Source of the DNA: Bacteroidota bacterium
Lineage (GTDB): Bacteria; Bacteroidota; Bacteroidia; Chitinophagales; Chitinophagaceae
Assembly: GCA_013285905.1 (NCBI GenBank)
Contig: JABDGU010000004.1
Location: forward strand, 1-64,000
Length of the DNA: 64,000 nucleotides
Reading direction: 5' to 3'
Position 1 is the first letter of the stretch, and every line of letters begins with the position of its first letter. The notes beneath the pieces are model-generated. The model did no database searches. It had not been told where the DNA came from and saw nothing but the letters and a program-made list of their open reading frames with translations. This document shows positions 25,481 to 34,918 of the stretch, piece by piece. Position numbers and translations under genes: made by a program.

Positions 25481-27799
25481 TTAAAATGAATATTTAAATC
25501 GTAAAATGTAATTGACGCCAAGTTCATCAGCGTAATACCTGAAATGGTCCAGGTAATCACGATAAGCAACATTGGTTATGTTGTTTACCGTGAAATTGAT
25601 ACTCAGCGTATTCTTTTTCATCGGTACTATGAAACCTGCATTGGCATTAAAAAGCGAATAGGCGGAAGGCGGTGGCACATAATCACTATTGGGAGGTACC
25701 CTTGTCTGTTTCAAAACACTTACATTTTCCAAAGACAAGTAAGGCTGTTTCAATTTACCGATCTTGAGTAAATGATATTCAAACCCATTCTCAAAACGGT
25801 CGCATGGCATAGATATAAGCCAGTCGTGTATGGACTCATTATCGCCGCGAACAATCGTTGTCTTTGACTGGAACGTGAAGCGCGGCAGGAAATCATATTG
25901 GATAGCAGCATCAAGGCCTTTTATATTTACATTAGTCTGGGTATAATCAAATTCGGGAAAAGCGCCGCTTGGAAGAATGCGGTACTTCAACGCAGGCTTA
26001 TCATAAATATAATTGCTGATATTGTTGTAATACATGTCTGCAACCACCCTCAGCTTATCACTTGTATAATTGACAGAAAAGCCAGTATTGATAGACCGTT
26101 CAGACTTGAGCGTTGAGTCGCCAACTTCAAAACTGGCATCGCTGAAATGCTCTCCGTAGATATACATTTCATTTATGCTCGGCGCTCTCCACGCACTTCC
26201 TGCGTTTAAGCTGGCGGATAGGTGCTCATTATAATGGTAGGTGCTTCCCATTGTGCCTGTAGCGTTACTGTATTGATAAGTAACATTATAAAGAGCAAGG
26301 CTCGTAGGGTTCCGCTCATACACACGCAGCCACCTGTAGTCATACCTAAGCCCTGCTTCAAAAGTGAATTTGCCCAGATTATACCTTTCTATTGCAAATG
26401 CCCCGCCGTTATAATCCCTGTAATTAGGGATAAGCGATCTGACCCCTTCAAAAGTATTGCCGGATGTCTTTCCCGTTATGCCAAAACTTCCTGAGAACCC
26501 ATTTTTGGCTTGTTGTGTATAAATCAGGTCTAAGGTATGGGTAATCAATTGGAAGCGTAATTGCGGGGAGTTTTCTGCGGCAGGATTACTTGTAGAAAGT
26601 TCATCGTATTCCTGCCGGATGTCATTCTGCCTTCCAAAAGATAATTCCAGCTTTCCTTTGTTTTGAAATTCATAGGAAGTGCTTGCTTTCAGCAATTCAT
26701 GCATAACAGTCTGGTAAGGCCTGCCAATGGCATAGGAAAAATAAGACGGCAGGCCGGGCGTCGGCATTGCGAATTTTTCCTGTAGTTCTTGCAGGTTGCC
26801 GCTTTCAGCACCGAAGAAAATACCAACTTCTGTACTATAAAGGCTATAATAAACATTGAAATTCATTTGTTTTATTTTATAGCCAAGGCTTGCAGAAAAA
26901 TCACCCTCTCTAAGCCCGCTGTTCGTCAGGTAATAACGAGGGGTATGAAAATTGCCCGCGTCTTTTACAGTGCCCTGTACGCGCCATGACAAGCCTTTAA
27001 GTTTCTTATCAAAGGCTCCCTGCAACATGCCGGAGAAAGCCCCCATTTGCCCATTGCTCGCTCCAATAAGATACATATTGCCTGTGATGCCTTTTTGAGT
27101 TGGCAGATCATCCGGACTTAGCAAAACAACGCCTCCGATAGCATCCGAACCATAGCGTACACTTGCAGCTCCTTTTACCACTGTGATCTTATTAGCTACA
27201 AATGGGTCTATTTCAGGTGCATGCTCTGAACCCCATTGTTGACCTTCCTGCCTTACACCGTCATTTATGATGAGCACGCGGTTGCTGTACAGCCCATGAA
27301 TAACAGGCTTTGATAATGTTGGGCCTGTCTGGATGGAGTTTAAACCGGGTAATTCCTTTAATGTTTCCCCAAGCGATTCGCCTCGTGTTTGCAATAGTTC
27401 TCTCCCCTTTAATTCTGCTTGTGTTATAGTATGCAGGTCCTGCATCCTTTCCCCGTTGATGACTACTTCTTTGATCTGGTTTTCGCCATTCTGCAAGATA
27501 ATTGCTAAATTTTTATCTCCTGTTATATTGACTGTAATACCACTTTTTTTGTAACCTAATGCCTCACATACCAATGTGTCCTTTCCGGCACAAACATTAG
27601 GAATATGAAAATGACCTGTAGAATCAGTTGCATCACCTGATTTACCATGTACCAGCCTTACGACTGCCCCTGGTATTACTTGTTTTTGTTCGTCCTGAAC
27701 TATGCCACTTACAGAGTAAGTACATGGTTGTGAAAAACACACTGTCGGTATTAAAATCAGCAGGCATGCCCGGTATAAGGCATTAATAAATCGTTTCAC
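25481..27799 (-). CDS. TonB-dependent receptor, putative metal uptake (first copy)
   Basis: 772 residues, start GTG at 27799 followed by a signal peptide (KRFINALYRACLLILIPTVC). After a regulatory-like domain (YSVSGIVQDEQKQVIPGAVV) the plug has RQEGQQWGSEHAPEIDPF and VVKGAASVRYGSDAIGGVVL. The barrel ends ...YILRFKYSF with terminal Phe. The motif similarity to the receptor at 21565 shows they are paralogues, only moderately similar elsewhere. ZnuD-type receptors for zinc have a comparable plug arrangement. It lies 72 bases downstream of the small His/Cys protein and heads the lipoprotein and barrel genes. Confidence 0.88.
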   Translation of the reverse strand: MKRFINALYRACLLILIPTVCFSQPCTYSVSGIVQDEQKQVIPGAVVRLVHGKSGDATDSTGHFHIPNVCAGKDTLVCEALGYKKSGITVNITGDKNLAIILQNGENQIKEVVINGERMQDLHTITQAELKGRELLQTRGESLGETLKELPGLNSIQTGPTLSKPVIHGLYSNRVLIINDGVRQEGQQWGSEHAPEIDPFVANKITVVKGAASVRYGSDAIGGVVLLSPDDLPTQKGITGNMYLIGASNGQMGAFSGMLQGAFDKKLKGLSWRVQGTVKDAGNFHTPRYYLTNSGLREGDFSASLGYKIKQMNFNVYYSLYSTEVGIFFGAESGNLQELQEKFAMPTPGLPSYFSYAIGRPYQTVMHELLKASTSYEFQNKGKLELSFGRQNDIRQEYDELSTSNPAAENSPQLRFQLITHTLDLIYTQQAKNGFSGSFGITGKTSGNTFEGVRSLIPNYRDYNGGAFAIERYNLGKFTFEAGLRYDYRWLRVYERNPTSLALYNVTYQYSNATGTMGSTYHYNEHLSASLNAGSAWRAPSINEMYIYGEHFSDASFEVGDSTLKSERSINTGFSVNYTSDKLRVVADMYYNNISNYIYDKPALKYRILPSGAFPEFDYTQTNVNIKGLDAAIQYDFLPRFTFQSKTTIVRGDNESIHDWLISMPCDRFENGFEYHLLKIGKLKQPYLSLENVSVLKQTRVPPNSDYVPPPSAYSLFNANAGFIVPMKKNTLSINFTVNNITNVAYRDYLDHFRYYADELGVNYILRFKYSF

Positions 27800-27871
27800 G
27801 ATTGTTGATTAAAATGATGAGCGTTTACTGCACGTATGCAGTAAACTAAAAATAAAGCAGCCTATAAAACA

Positions 27872-28207
27872 TTAGGAAAACTGAGCCGGCGGCCCGCGAA
27901 GAGAGGTGCTTACAATGCAACGCTGTATATAGCTTACAGCAATGGCCTGGTGTTGGGTAAAATAAGTTTCAGAATAAAAGCTTACATAAGGCAATTGAAA
28001 ATCATTGGCAAAAGGCATGAGGGAAAAAGAAAGGAAATCGCAGTGGTGGTGCGGCATTTCCAATACATTGGTATTTGCAGGGTAGGAATGTTCGACCGTG
28101 TCTTTATGATTGGCGAATTGGTGTATGAACTCTTTTGGTGTGGCGCCAAACAGCAGCAATATGGATAACCATAGCGATAGAGCAATATGTAGGATCTTCT
28201 TTATCAA
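27872..28207 (-). CDS. Small exported His/Cys protein at head of the metal-uptake locus
   Basis: 111 residues from TTG at 28207. An N-terminal signal or anchor (IKKILHIALSLWLSILLLFG) precedes a segment with MPHHHCDFLSFSLMPFAN and a C-terminus SLRGPPAQFS. The HHHC cluster suggests metal binding. Small Bacteroidetes proteins with a terminal RGPP motif are commonly encoded just before TonB receptors, and their function is not known. A -7 element ends only 5 bases before the start codon, so the transcript would be leaderless or nearly so, or translation begins further in. First gene of a probable five-gene locus. Confidence 0.65.
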   Translation of the reverse strand: MIKKILHIALSLWLSILLLFGATPKEFIHQFANHKDTVEHSYPANTNVLEMPHHHCDFLSFSLMPFANDFQLPYVSFYSETYFTQHQAIAVSYIQRCIVSTSLRGPPAQFS

Positions 28208-28212
28208 GACTG

Positions 28213-28220
28213 CAAAGTTA
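28213..28220 (-). promoter_or_regulatory. Likely -7 promoter element of the metal-uptake locus
   Basis: On the minus strand TAACTTTG matches TAnnTTTG; a TTG lies 22 bases further upstream. The spacer contains an AT-rich ATATTATAT stretch. No Fur or Zur box could be asserted. Confidence 0.5.
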
Positions 28221-28296
28221 CAAATCCTTCGATATAATATTTCAACAAAACAATTTTAAGCGAAAAATCACTCTTTTTAAGTGAGAAACTAAGAAG

Positions 28297-29079
28297 ATGC
28301 ATACTAAACTGTTAATTTTTCCGTTATTTTGTATAATCCCATTTATAGTTGTGAAAAGAATATTCATACTCGTTTTGATCCTCAGCAATTGCATTCAGTC
28401 TTTTGCCCAAAATGGTTTTTTATTTCAACCGCAAATAGGCTTTGGTGTCTCCACTGTATCAAACCTTGAACAACCCAATATTGCCTGCGACTGCGGATTG
28501 CTGGAAGGGGCGCAAAAACAGGTAAGTACCTTTAATATTGACGCGAAACTGGGTTACGAGTTCAATCGTATAAGGTTTAGCAGCGGCCTGGAATTTCTGA
28601 GAACAGGTCCTATGCAAAACATTAGCCTTAACTCATTTCCATCTGGCAGGGGATATACAACGCCTGTTTTTGATAACTACTCTCATTATGACCATTTATT
28701 GATACCCATTTCAATAGGGTACAATATTACTCTTATAAAGAAGTGGAGTTTTACACCTGAACTTGGGACCCATTTGCTATTCATCAAAGAGAACAGCAGT
28801 TCCTTTTCCAATTCTGGTAATTTTTTATTTTCTGCCAAGCTGAATTTTGAGAAGGAAATAAATCAATACTTATCTATCGTTATTACGCCTGCCTACTATA
28901 ACATTATTGCCCCTGTTTACTTTCATGAAAGTGATAATAGCCCTATGCCAACCTTTCTGAACTATAGGGCTTCAAACCACCTCTTTCTTTTACAATGTGG
29001 TGTGCAGTGCCGCTTGCCACATAAGGCCAAAAACAAACCGGCGTCAAAAAATAAATCTAAGGTTGTTGGTACCAACTAA
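28297..29079 (+). CDS. Outer-membrane beta-barrel protein
   Basis: 260 residues from ATG at 28297. GTG at 28351 is an attractive alternative start because VKRIFILVLILSNCIQSFAQ is a complete signal peptide and the longer form has two hydrophobic stretches in a row. The mature part has the short amphipathic strands of an outer-membrane barrel (FLFQPQIGFGVSTVSNLEQP, LLIPISIGYNITLIKKWSF, LFLLQCGVQCRL) and a basic Lys/Asn-rich tail. A CDCG segment follows the signal. Function unknown. It diverges from the metal-uptake locus, and its stop overlaps the convergent uvrA stop. Confidence 0.75.
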   Translation: MHTKLLIFPLFCIIPFIVVKRIFILVLILSNCIQSFAQNGFLFQPQIGFGVSTVSNLEQPNIACDCGLLEGAQKQVSTFNIDAKLGYEFNRIRFSSGLEFLRTGPMQNISLNSFPSGRGYTTPVFDNYSHYDHLLIPISIGYNITLIKKWSFTPELGTHLLFIKENSSSFSNSGNFLFSAKLNFEKEINQYLSIVITPAYYNIIAPVYFHESDNSPMPTFLNYRASNHLFLLQCGVQCRLPHKAKNKPASKNKSKVVGTN

Positions 29080-31910
29080 GTTATAAGTTCCTCTTTGAGG
29101 AAATACCCTGTAAAGCTTTCTTTTATTTTTGCTATTTGCTCCGGCGTGCCTTCGCCTATCACTTTGCCACCACCACTGCCACCTTCGGGGCCCATATCTA
29201 TAACATGATCAGCCACTTTTATTACGTCCATATTATGTTCTATAACGAGCACGGTATTGCCCCTGTCCACCAAACGGTTAAGCACAAGCAGCAAATGTTT
29301 GATGTCCTCGAAATGCAAACCCGTAGTGGGTTCGTCCAGTATATAAACGGTTTGGCCAGTATCACGTTTGGAAAGTTCTGTTGCCAGTTTCACACGTTGG
29401 GCTTCGCCGCCACTTAATGTTACAGCGCTTTGCCCAAGGGTTACATATCCCAGGCCTACATCCTGCAAAGTCTTTATTTTCCTGTGAAGGAATGATATGT
29501 TCATAAAGAACTCTACCGCTTCATCCACCGTGAGGTCAAGAACATCGGCTATAGACTTTCCTTTAAAGCGTATCTCCAGTGTCTCGCGGTTATAACGCTT
29601 GCCCTGGCATTTTTCGCAAAGCACATATACATCGGGCAGAAAGTTCATTTCTATCACACGCATACCGCCGCCCTGGCATTCTTCACAGCGCCCGCTTTTT
29701 ACATTGAATGAAAAACGCCCCGGAGTATAACCCCTTATCTTAGCTTCCGGAATCTGTGAGAACAATTGCCTTATCTCGTTAAAGAAACCGCAATAAGTGG
29801 CAGGGTTGCTCCTCGGTGTGCGCCCTATAGGGCTTTGGTCTATCTCTATTACTTTGTCCACAAATTGCAAGCCATCAAAACTTTTATAGGGCATGGGGGC
29901 CTGCTTAAAATTGTGGTAGCAGTGCTTGCCAAGGATAGGGTAGAGGGTTTCATTTATCAAAGTACTCTTACCGCTGCCTGATACACCGGTAACACAGATA
30001 AAAGTGCCGAGTGGAAAATTGACACTTACATTTTTCAGGTTATTACCGGTTACGCCTTTCAGTACCAGTTTATTGCCATTGCCTTTTCTTCTCTCTTTGG
30101 GTACTTCTATATTCAGCGTCCTGTTAAGGTATGCGGCGGTGGTTGTGTTTGTTTTTAAAACTTGTTTTGGCGTACCCTGGCTGACAATATGCCCGCCATG
30201 TATGCCCGCAGCAGGGCCTATGTCTATTAGGTGGTCGGCGGCAAGCATAATATCCTTATCGTGTTCTACCACTAATACCGAATTACCACCATCACGTAAA
30301 CTCTGTAATGCCTTTATCAATCTTTGGTTATCCCTTTGGTGCAGGCCTATGCTCGGCTCATCCAATATATAGGTGATGCCGGTAAGTTGGGAGCCAATCT
30401 GTGTAGCCAACCTGATACGCTGGCTTTCGCCACCGCTCAAAGTGCGTGTGGGACGATCGAGTGTGAGATAGTGCAATCCTACATCCAACAGAAACAACAT
30501 GCGGTCGCGAATCTCTTTTAAAATATCTTTTGCAACCTGGTTTTGCTTTGCATTCATCCTGCCTTCCAATCCATCAAACCAATTGCTCATTTCAAGCAAA
30601 GATAAATGCGAAAGTTCAGCTATATTCAATCCATCTATCTTGAACCAAAGGCTTTCTTTCTTCAGCCTTGCCCCGTGACATTCAGGGCAGGTTTTGAGCT
30701 CCATAAAATTCTCTGCCCACGTCCGCACACCTTCCGAAGTTGTTTCATTGAACCAGCGCAAGACCATGTTCACAATGCCCTCGTAATTATGTTGTTTTAC
30801 AGCCTCATGATATACGTCCGCCTCATCGTTTACATAGGTGATATGCCCCTCTTCGTTTCCGTAGAGAAGTATGTTCAACTGGTTCTGCGGGATCTTTTTT
30901 ATTGGGACATTGAGTGGGATCTTATTTTTCTTCGCGAGCACAGTGGCCATTTGGAAACTCCATGCATCACGCTCTGAACCGAGCGGGGCGATACCGCCAT
31001 CCATAATGCTCTTTTCAGGGGCGGGCAATACTTCCTGCATATTTACCTGGTAAATGCTGCCAAGCCCTTTGCATTTAGGACAGGCCCCGTAAGGAGAATT
31101 GAATGAGAATGCATTAGGTGATGGTTCCTCATAAGATATGCCAGTTTCAGCGCACATTAGTTGTTTGCTGTATTGGGTTATAATATTTTTGTCAACGTCC
31201 AGCACAAAGAGCAGGTCTTTGCCCATTTGTAAAGCCTTCTGTATGCTTTGCCCAAGACGTGCATTAGCATCTTCCTGCACCAGCAACCTGTCAACCACCA
31301 GTTCTATGTCGTGGATCTTGTAGCGGTCCACCTGCATGCGTTCTTTCAGGTCCAGCACCTCACCATCCACCCGCACTTTCAGGTATCCTTGTTTGCGCAA
31401 TTGTTCGAACAGTTCGCGATAATGGCCCTTTCTGCCACGCACCACGGGTGCCAGCATGGCGATCTTCCTGCCCTTAAAATTCTGCCTGATATGCTCAGCA
31501 ATTTCCTCCTCGCTGAACTTCGTCATTTTCTTACCCGTATTATACGAATAAGCCTCTGCCACCCTTGCATAAAGCAGGCGCATAAAATCGTACACTTCTG
31601 TTACAGTGCCGACCGTGCTTCGCGGATTGCGGTTAGTTGTTTTCTGTTCGATGGAGATAACAGGGGAAAGCCCGCTTATCTTGTCCACATCCGGCCGCTC
31701 CAGATCGCCCATGAACTGGCGGGCATAAGCCGCAAAACTCTCCATATAACGGCGCTGCCCCTCAGCAAAAATAGTATCGAAAGCGAGCGACGATTTACCG
31801 CTGCCGCTGATACCCGTTATTACCACCAATTTATTTTTGGGAATGCTTACATCTATATTCTTCAGGTTATGCACCCTCGCACCCAATACTTCAATATTAC
31901 TATCTGTCAA
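29076..31910 (-). CDS. uvrA: Excinuclease ABC subunit A
   Basis: 944 residues, the full family length. Two ABC modules are visible: Walker A GISGSGKSS near residue 33 and GVSGSGKST in the second half, and signatures LSGGESQRIRLATQ and LSGGEAQRVKLATEL. Zinc-binding CxxC pairs are present (CPKCKG, CPECHG, then CEECQGGG with CEKCQG). It recognises DNA damage in nucleotide excision repair together with UvrB, in the cytoplasm. The start is TTG at 31910, since an in-frame stop lies just upstream and the family N-terminus begins there. No SOS box was identified. Confidence 0.97.
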   Translation of the reverse strand: MTDSNIEVLGARVHNLKNIDVSIPKNKLVVITGISGSGKSSLAFDTIFAEGQRRYMESFAAYARQFMGDLERPDVDKISGLSPVISIEQKTTNRNPRSTVGTVTEVYDFMRLLYARVAEAYSYNTGKKMTKFSEEEIAEHIRQNFKGRKIAMLAPVVRGRKGHYRELFEQLRKQGYLKVRVDGEVLDLKERMQVDRYKIHDIELVVDRLLVQEDANARLGQSIQKALQMGKDLLFVLDVDKNIITQYSKQLMCAETGISYEEPSPNAFSFNSPYGACPKCKGLGSIYQVNMQEVLPAPEKSIMDGGIAPLGSERDAWSFQMATVLAKKNKIPLNVPIKKIPQNQLNILLYGNEEGHITYVNDEADVYHEAVKQHNYEGIVNMVLRWFNETTSEGVRTWAENFMELKTCPECHGARLKKESLWFKIDGLNIAELSHLSLLEMSNWFDGLEGRMNAKQNQVAKDILKEIRDRMLFLLDVGLHYLTLDRPTRTLSGGESQRIRLATQIGSQLTGITYILDEPSIGLHQRDNQRLIKALQSLRDGGNSVLVVEHDKDIMLAADHLIDIGPAAGIHGGHIVSQGTPKQVLKTNTTTAAYLNRTLNIEVPKERRKGNGNKLVLKGVTGNNLKNVSVNFPLGTFICVTGVSGSGKSTLINETLYPILGKHCYHNFKQAPMPYKSFDGLQFVDKVIEIDQSPIGRTPRSNPATYCGFFNEIRQLFSQIPEAKIRGYTPGRFSFNVKSGRCEECQGGGMRVIEMNFLPDVYVLCEKCQGKRYNRETLEIRFKGKSIADVLDLTVDEAVEFFMNISFLHRKIKTLQDVGLGYVTLGQSAVTLSGGEAQRVKLATELSKRDTGQTVYILDEPTTGLHFEDIKHLLLVLNRLVDRGNTVLVIEHNMDVIKVADHVIDMGPEGGSGGGKVIGEGTPEQIAKIKESFTGYFLKEELIT

Positions 31911-31970
31911 TTTTTACACCGTTTCTATAATGCAATTTACGGGTTTTCCTTCATAGGGGTAATTGTATGA

Positions 31971-31999
31971 TTGACGTATCAGTTTATTCATTATCTTTG
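31971..31999 (+). promoter_or_regulatory. Promoter of the intact DUF433/DUF5615 module
   Basis: TTG (31971-31973), 18 bases, then TATCTTTG (31992-31999) fit the Bacteroidetes -33/-7 pattern. The start codon at 32021 is 21 bases downstream. Confidence 0.65.
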
Positions 32000-32020
32000 T
32001 TTGAGAAGGTATAATATGAT

Positions 32021-32239
32021 ATGTCAGGCTTAGATAAATATATTACTGTTGATAAGGAAATAGCGGCTGGTGTGCCCGTGTTTAAGGGTACACGGGTAGC
32101 TGTAAAGACACTTTTTGACTATCTTGAAGACAGTTCTTTGGAGGAATTCCTGGAAGGCTTTCCAACAGTATCCCGGCAACAGGCAGAAGCCGTTATTGAA
32201 CAGGCAGCAGCGATGTTTTTATCTGAAATCGCAGCATGA
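32021..32239 (+). CDS. DUF433 antitoxin, intact module
   Basis: 72 residues with the DUF433 core: DKEIAAGVPVFKGTRVAVKT, LFDYLEDSSLEEFLEGFPT, and a final helix beginning VSRQQAEAVIEQAA. Like other DUF433 proteins it should be a small winged-helix antitoxin and autorepressor. It overlaps the DUF5615 gene by four bases (ATGA), so the two are translationally coupled. It is clearly paralogous to the antitoxin at 9184. Confidence 0.88.
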   Translation: MSGLDKYITVDKEIAAGVPVFKGTRVAVKTLFDYLEDSSLEEFLEGFPTVSRQQAEAVIEQAAAMFLSEIAA

Positions 32240-32568
32240 AGATACTTCTTGATGAAAATATTGACGTGCGCTTCAAGTATCTTTTCCCAGCTGAATATGA
32301 CGTATTTACGGTAAATGACATGCAGTGGAATGGGGTAAAGAATGGTGCTTTGCTCAAATTGCTTGCTGAGCATAAGTTTGATTGCTGGATTGTAGTAGAT
32401 AAGAACCTGCCTTACCAACAAAATACCTCGACGCTTCCCTGCTCGGTAATAGTGCTGGATGTTTTCAGAAATACTTTGAAACATATAAGCCCCTTAATAC
32501 CATCTGTACTGCTTGCTTTGAATAATGCAAGTGAAAAAAAAATAATGGTAATTTCGGAAGCTGTTTGA
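32236..32568 (+). CDS. DUF5615 PIN-like toxin, intact module
   Basis: 110 residues. The N-terminal LLDENIDVRF, the central NDMQWNGVKNGALLKL and the DKNL motif (WIVVDKNLPYQQN) are the PIN-like acidic positions of DUF5615. Such proteins are presumed RNases held inactive by the DUF433 partner. It is intact, unlike its frameshifted paralogue at 9398. The following gene begins 22 bases downstream on the same strand. Confidence 0.85.
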   Translation: MKILLDENIDVRFKYLFPAEYDVFTVNDMQWNGVKNGALLKLLAEHKFDCWIVVDKNLPYQQNTSTLPCSVIVLDVFRNTLKHISPLIPSVLLALNNASEKKIMVISEAV

Positions 32569-32590
32569 TATTCTCAAATAAAAGAACATA

Positions 32591-32932
32591 ATGGATTGTC
32601 TAGTCAATTTTCAAAAATTCTTAAAAGAATGTGGTCGTTCTTTATCAGAAATAAATCCTGGTAGCGAGGAATATGCTTTGAAGATGGTTGACACTGTATA
32701 TGCAATTGAATTACTGAAAGAGGCTCAATTACCAATTGTAGGGGGCGATATCCTTTCAAACGAGTCTGGTAAACTTTCTTATGCATATTTGAATTGGTAT
32801 TGTCAAAAAAATGAAAATGAAAGCATGAATGTATATGCTAATAGAAGTTATGAGGTTGCTATCAATTATATTAGAAGTAGCTTCATTAAAAATGATTTTT
32901 ATGTAGTTTTAGTTGTAGGGACAAAATGCTGA
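32591..32932 (+). CDS. Imm40-like immunity protein, orphan
   Basis: 113 residues, no signal peptide. The pattern of an N-terminal helix, then AIELLKEAQLPIVGGDIL, LSYAYLNWYCQKNENES and a final helix SYEVAINYIRSSF resembles Imm40-type immunity proteins of polymorphic toxin systems. No toxin gene is adjacent; the neighbours are a DUF5615 toxin and a helicase. It may be an orphan immunity gene acquired for protection. The call is by pattern only. Confidence 0.5.
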   Translation: MDCLVNFQKFLKECGRSLSEINPGSEEYALKMVDTVYAIELLKEAQLPIVGGDILSNESGKLSYAYLNWYCQKNENESMNVYANRSYEVAINYIRSSFIKNDFYVVLVVGTKC

Positions 32933-33038
32933 CTGGCACAAGTTTGGCGCATAGTTGTGTCAGCATGCCAACTTTTGCCTTATATATGTCTTGCCAGTTT
33001 GAAACTGGAATTTACATTCATTTCCCTATTTTTACCAC

Positions 33039-34886
33039 ATGCAGCTCGCAGCACCTGATATAGACGCGATAGACACGGATAATGTATTCTTTCAAAAAGC
33101 ATTGACATTTGTAAGGGATACCCAGGAGAATATTTTTCTTACGGGTAAGGCGGGTACGGGCAAGACAACCTTTCTAAAATATTTAAAGACCCATATCCAT
33201 AAAAATTGCGCAGTAGTGGCACCTACGGGTGTGGCTGCAATGAATGCAGGGGGAGAGACGATACATTCTTTTTTGCAATTGCCTTTCAGTCCTTATGTGC
33301 CGGGGAATGTGCGGGGTTTTAGTGAGCAGATGGGTCAGGTGGAGACGAAACATTCGCTTTTGTCTAATTTACGGCTTAGGACAGAAAAGCTAAGCCTGTT
33401 GCGCAAACTGGAACTGCTGATAGTGGATGAGGTAAGCATGGTGCGCTGCGATATGATAGATGCCATGGACCTGGTACTGAGGCACGTGCGCAAAAGTGCG
33501 CAACCATTTGGCGGTGTGCAAATGGTGTTGATAGGCGACCTTTTTCAATTGCCTCCTGTGGCTAAACAGGAAGATTGGGAGATACTGGGCAATTATTACC
33601 GCAGCCCCTACTTTTTTGATGCGCAGGTCTTCAGAGAGCAATCCTTATTGTATATAGAGTTGAAGAAGATCTACCGGCAGAAAGAACAATCTTTTATAGA
33701 GATACTGAACCGGATAAGAACCGGGCATGTGCATGAAGAAGACATTAGTGCACTGAATAAAAAATACAGGCCGTCCTTTAGTCCCAAACAAAAAGATGGC
33801 TATGTGATATTGTCCACGCACAACCAGACGGTTGATAGCATCAATCAAAAATCATTGCAACAGCTAAGTACCCCACTGCATACTTTTATGGGCGTGGTGG
33901 CTAAAGATTTTAACACCCGCGACCTGCCTACTGATCTGGACCTGCAATTAAGAACTGGCGCACAGGTGATGTTTATAAAAAATGATACACAAACACCAAG
34001 GCGTTATTATAATGGCAAGATAGGGACGATAGCTTCGCTAAGCCCTGAGGAAATTTTGATCTCATTTTCATCTGATGAATCTGCTGAGTTGTTGAAGCTG
34101 GAAAAGGAGACCTGGAAAAATGTACGCTACACACTGAATAAAGTAAAAGGACAAATAGAGGAAGAAGAAGTGGGTAGTTTTGTGCAATACCCTATACGCC
34201 TTGCATGGGCCATAACGGTGCATAAAAGCCAAGGGCTTACCCTCAGCAAAGCCATTGTTGATCTTAACCGTTCTTTTGCGCCGGGGCAGGTATATGTGGC
34301 ATTGAGCCGCTGCGCTACTTTGTCCGGCCTGGTATTGCATACGGAACTGAATGCTGATAATATTATTGTTGACAAGCGTGTGATGGAGTTTGCAAAGTCT
34401 GAAATGGACGAAGCGCAACTGGATGAGCAATTAAATAAAAGCAAACGCTTGTCTAACTGGTTGCAACTATGCAAAATATTTTCGTTTGCGGAACTGATCG
34501 ATAGTATAGAGGAATTACAGGAGAGTGTTATGAAAAAAAGGAGTGGTCCTAAAGAAGAGAATTCTATCCTTGCAGAGCATATACTTAAAACGCTTTTAGA
34601 AAGCCAGGCGCAGGCAGAGAAGTTTCACAAGCAAATGCAAGGACTTGTAATAGCTTTTGAAGATGACAAACTGGAAGAACGCATAAAAGCTGCCGCAACT
34701 TATTTTTCTGAAAAAATAGTGTCCCCTTGCACGGAAAAGATAATAGATCATCTTGTGCTTCTTTCTAAATATACCAAAGTGTTGAAACAGGTAATGTCGT
34801 GGAGAGAATATAAAGCGATGCTGGATAAAAAGGCAAAAGAGTTACAATCGGCTAGTACACATGGTTCGGCGAAAAGCTCACCATGA
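33039..34886 (+). CDS. Pif1/RecD-like SF1 helicase
   Basis: 615 residues. Walker A (TGKAGTGKTTFLKYL) lies near residues 36-45, followed by VVAPTGVAAMNAGGETIHSF, a DEVSM motif II, and IGDLFQLPPV. The C-terminal helicase lobe ends with AWAITVHKSQGLTL and YVALSRCATLSGLVL. The last 160 residues (from about 455) are a helical extension with no recognised domain. Pif1-like helicases move 5' to 3' and act on G-quadruplexes, R-loops or replication blocks; stand-alone bacterial forms are common in Bacteroidetes. A single-gene unit. Confidence 0.92.
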   Translation: MQLAAPDIDAIDTDNVFFQKALTFVRDTQENIFLTGKAGTGKTTFLKYLKTHIHKNCAVVAPTGVAAMNAGGETIHSFLQLPFSPYVPGNVRGFSEQMGQVETKHSLLSNLRLRTEKLSLLRKLELLIVDEVSMVRCDMIDAMDLVLRHVRKSAQPFGGVQMVLIGDLFQLPPVAKQEDWEILGNYYRSPYFFDAQVFREQSLLYIELKKIYRQKEQSFIEILNRIRTGHVHEEDISALNKKYRPSFSPKQKDGYVILSTHNQTVDSINQKSLQQLSTPLHTFMGVVAKDFNTRDLPTDLDLQLRTGAQVMFIKNDTQTPRRYYNGKIGTIASLSPEEILISFSSDESAELLKLEKETWKNVRYTLNKVKGQIEEEEVGSFVQYPIRLAWAITVHKSQGLTLSKAIVDLNRSFAPGQVYVALSRCATLSGLVLHTELNADNIIVDKRVMEFAKSEMDEAQLDEQLNKSKRLSNWLQLCKIFSFAELIDSIEELQESVMKKRSGPKEENSILAEHILKTLLESQAQAEKFHKQMQGLVIAFEDDKLEERIKAAATYFSEKIVSPCTEKIIDHLVLLSKYTKVLKQVMSWREYKAMLDKKAKELQSASTHGSAKSSP

Positions 34887-34918
34887 CATTTTGAAAAATA
34901 GATTCGGCACATATAACC

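Noticed and set aside
25464-25572. A longer start for the lipoprotein gene at 25572.
   Set aside because: It would overlap the upstream receptor gene by about 90 bases and place 36 residues before a clear lipoprotein signal.
31248-31970. A 240-codon plus-strand frame opposite uvrA.
   Set aside because: It lies entirely antisense to conserved uvrA sequence and has no domain features.
32934-32948. TGGCACAAGTTTGGC resembles a sigma-54 (-24/-12) promoter before the helicase gene.
   Set aside because: The -12 block is TTGGC with one mismatch, the start codon is 90 bases further, and no enhancer-binding regulator is nearby. A chance match in AT-rich DNA is likely.
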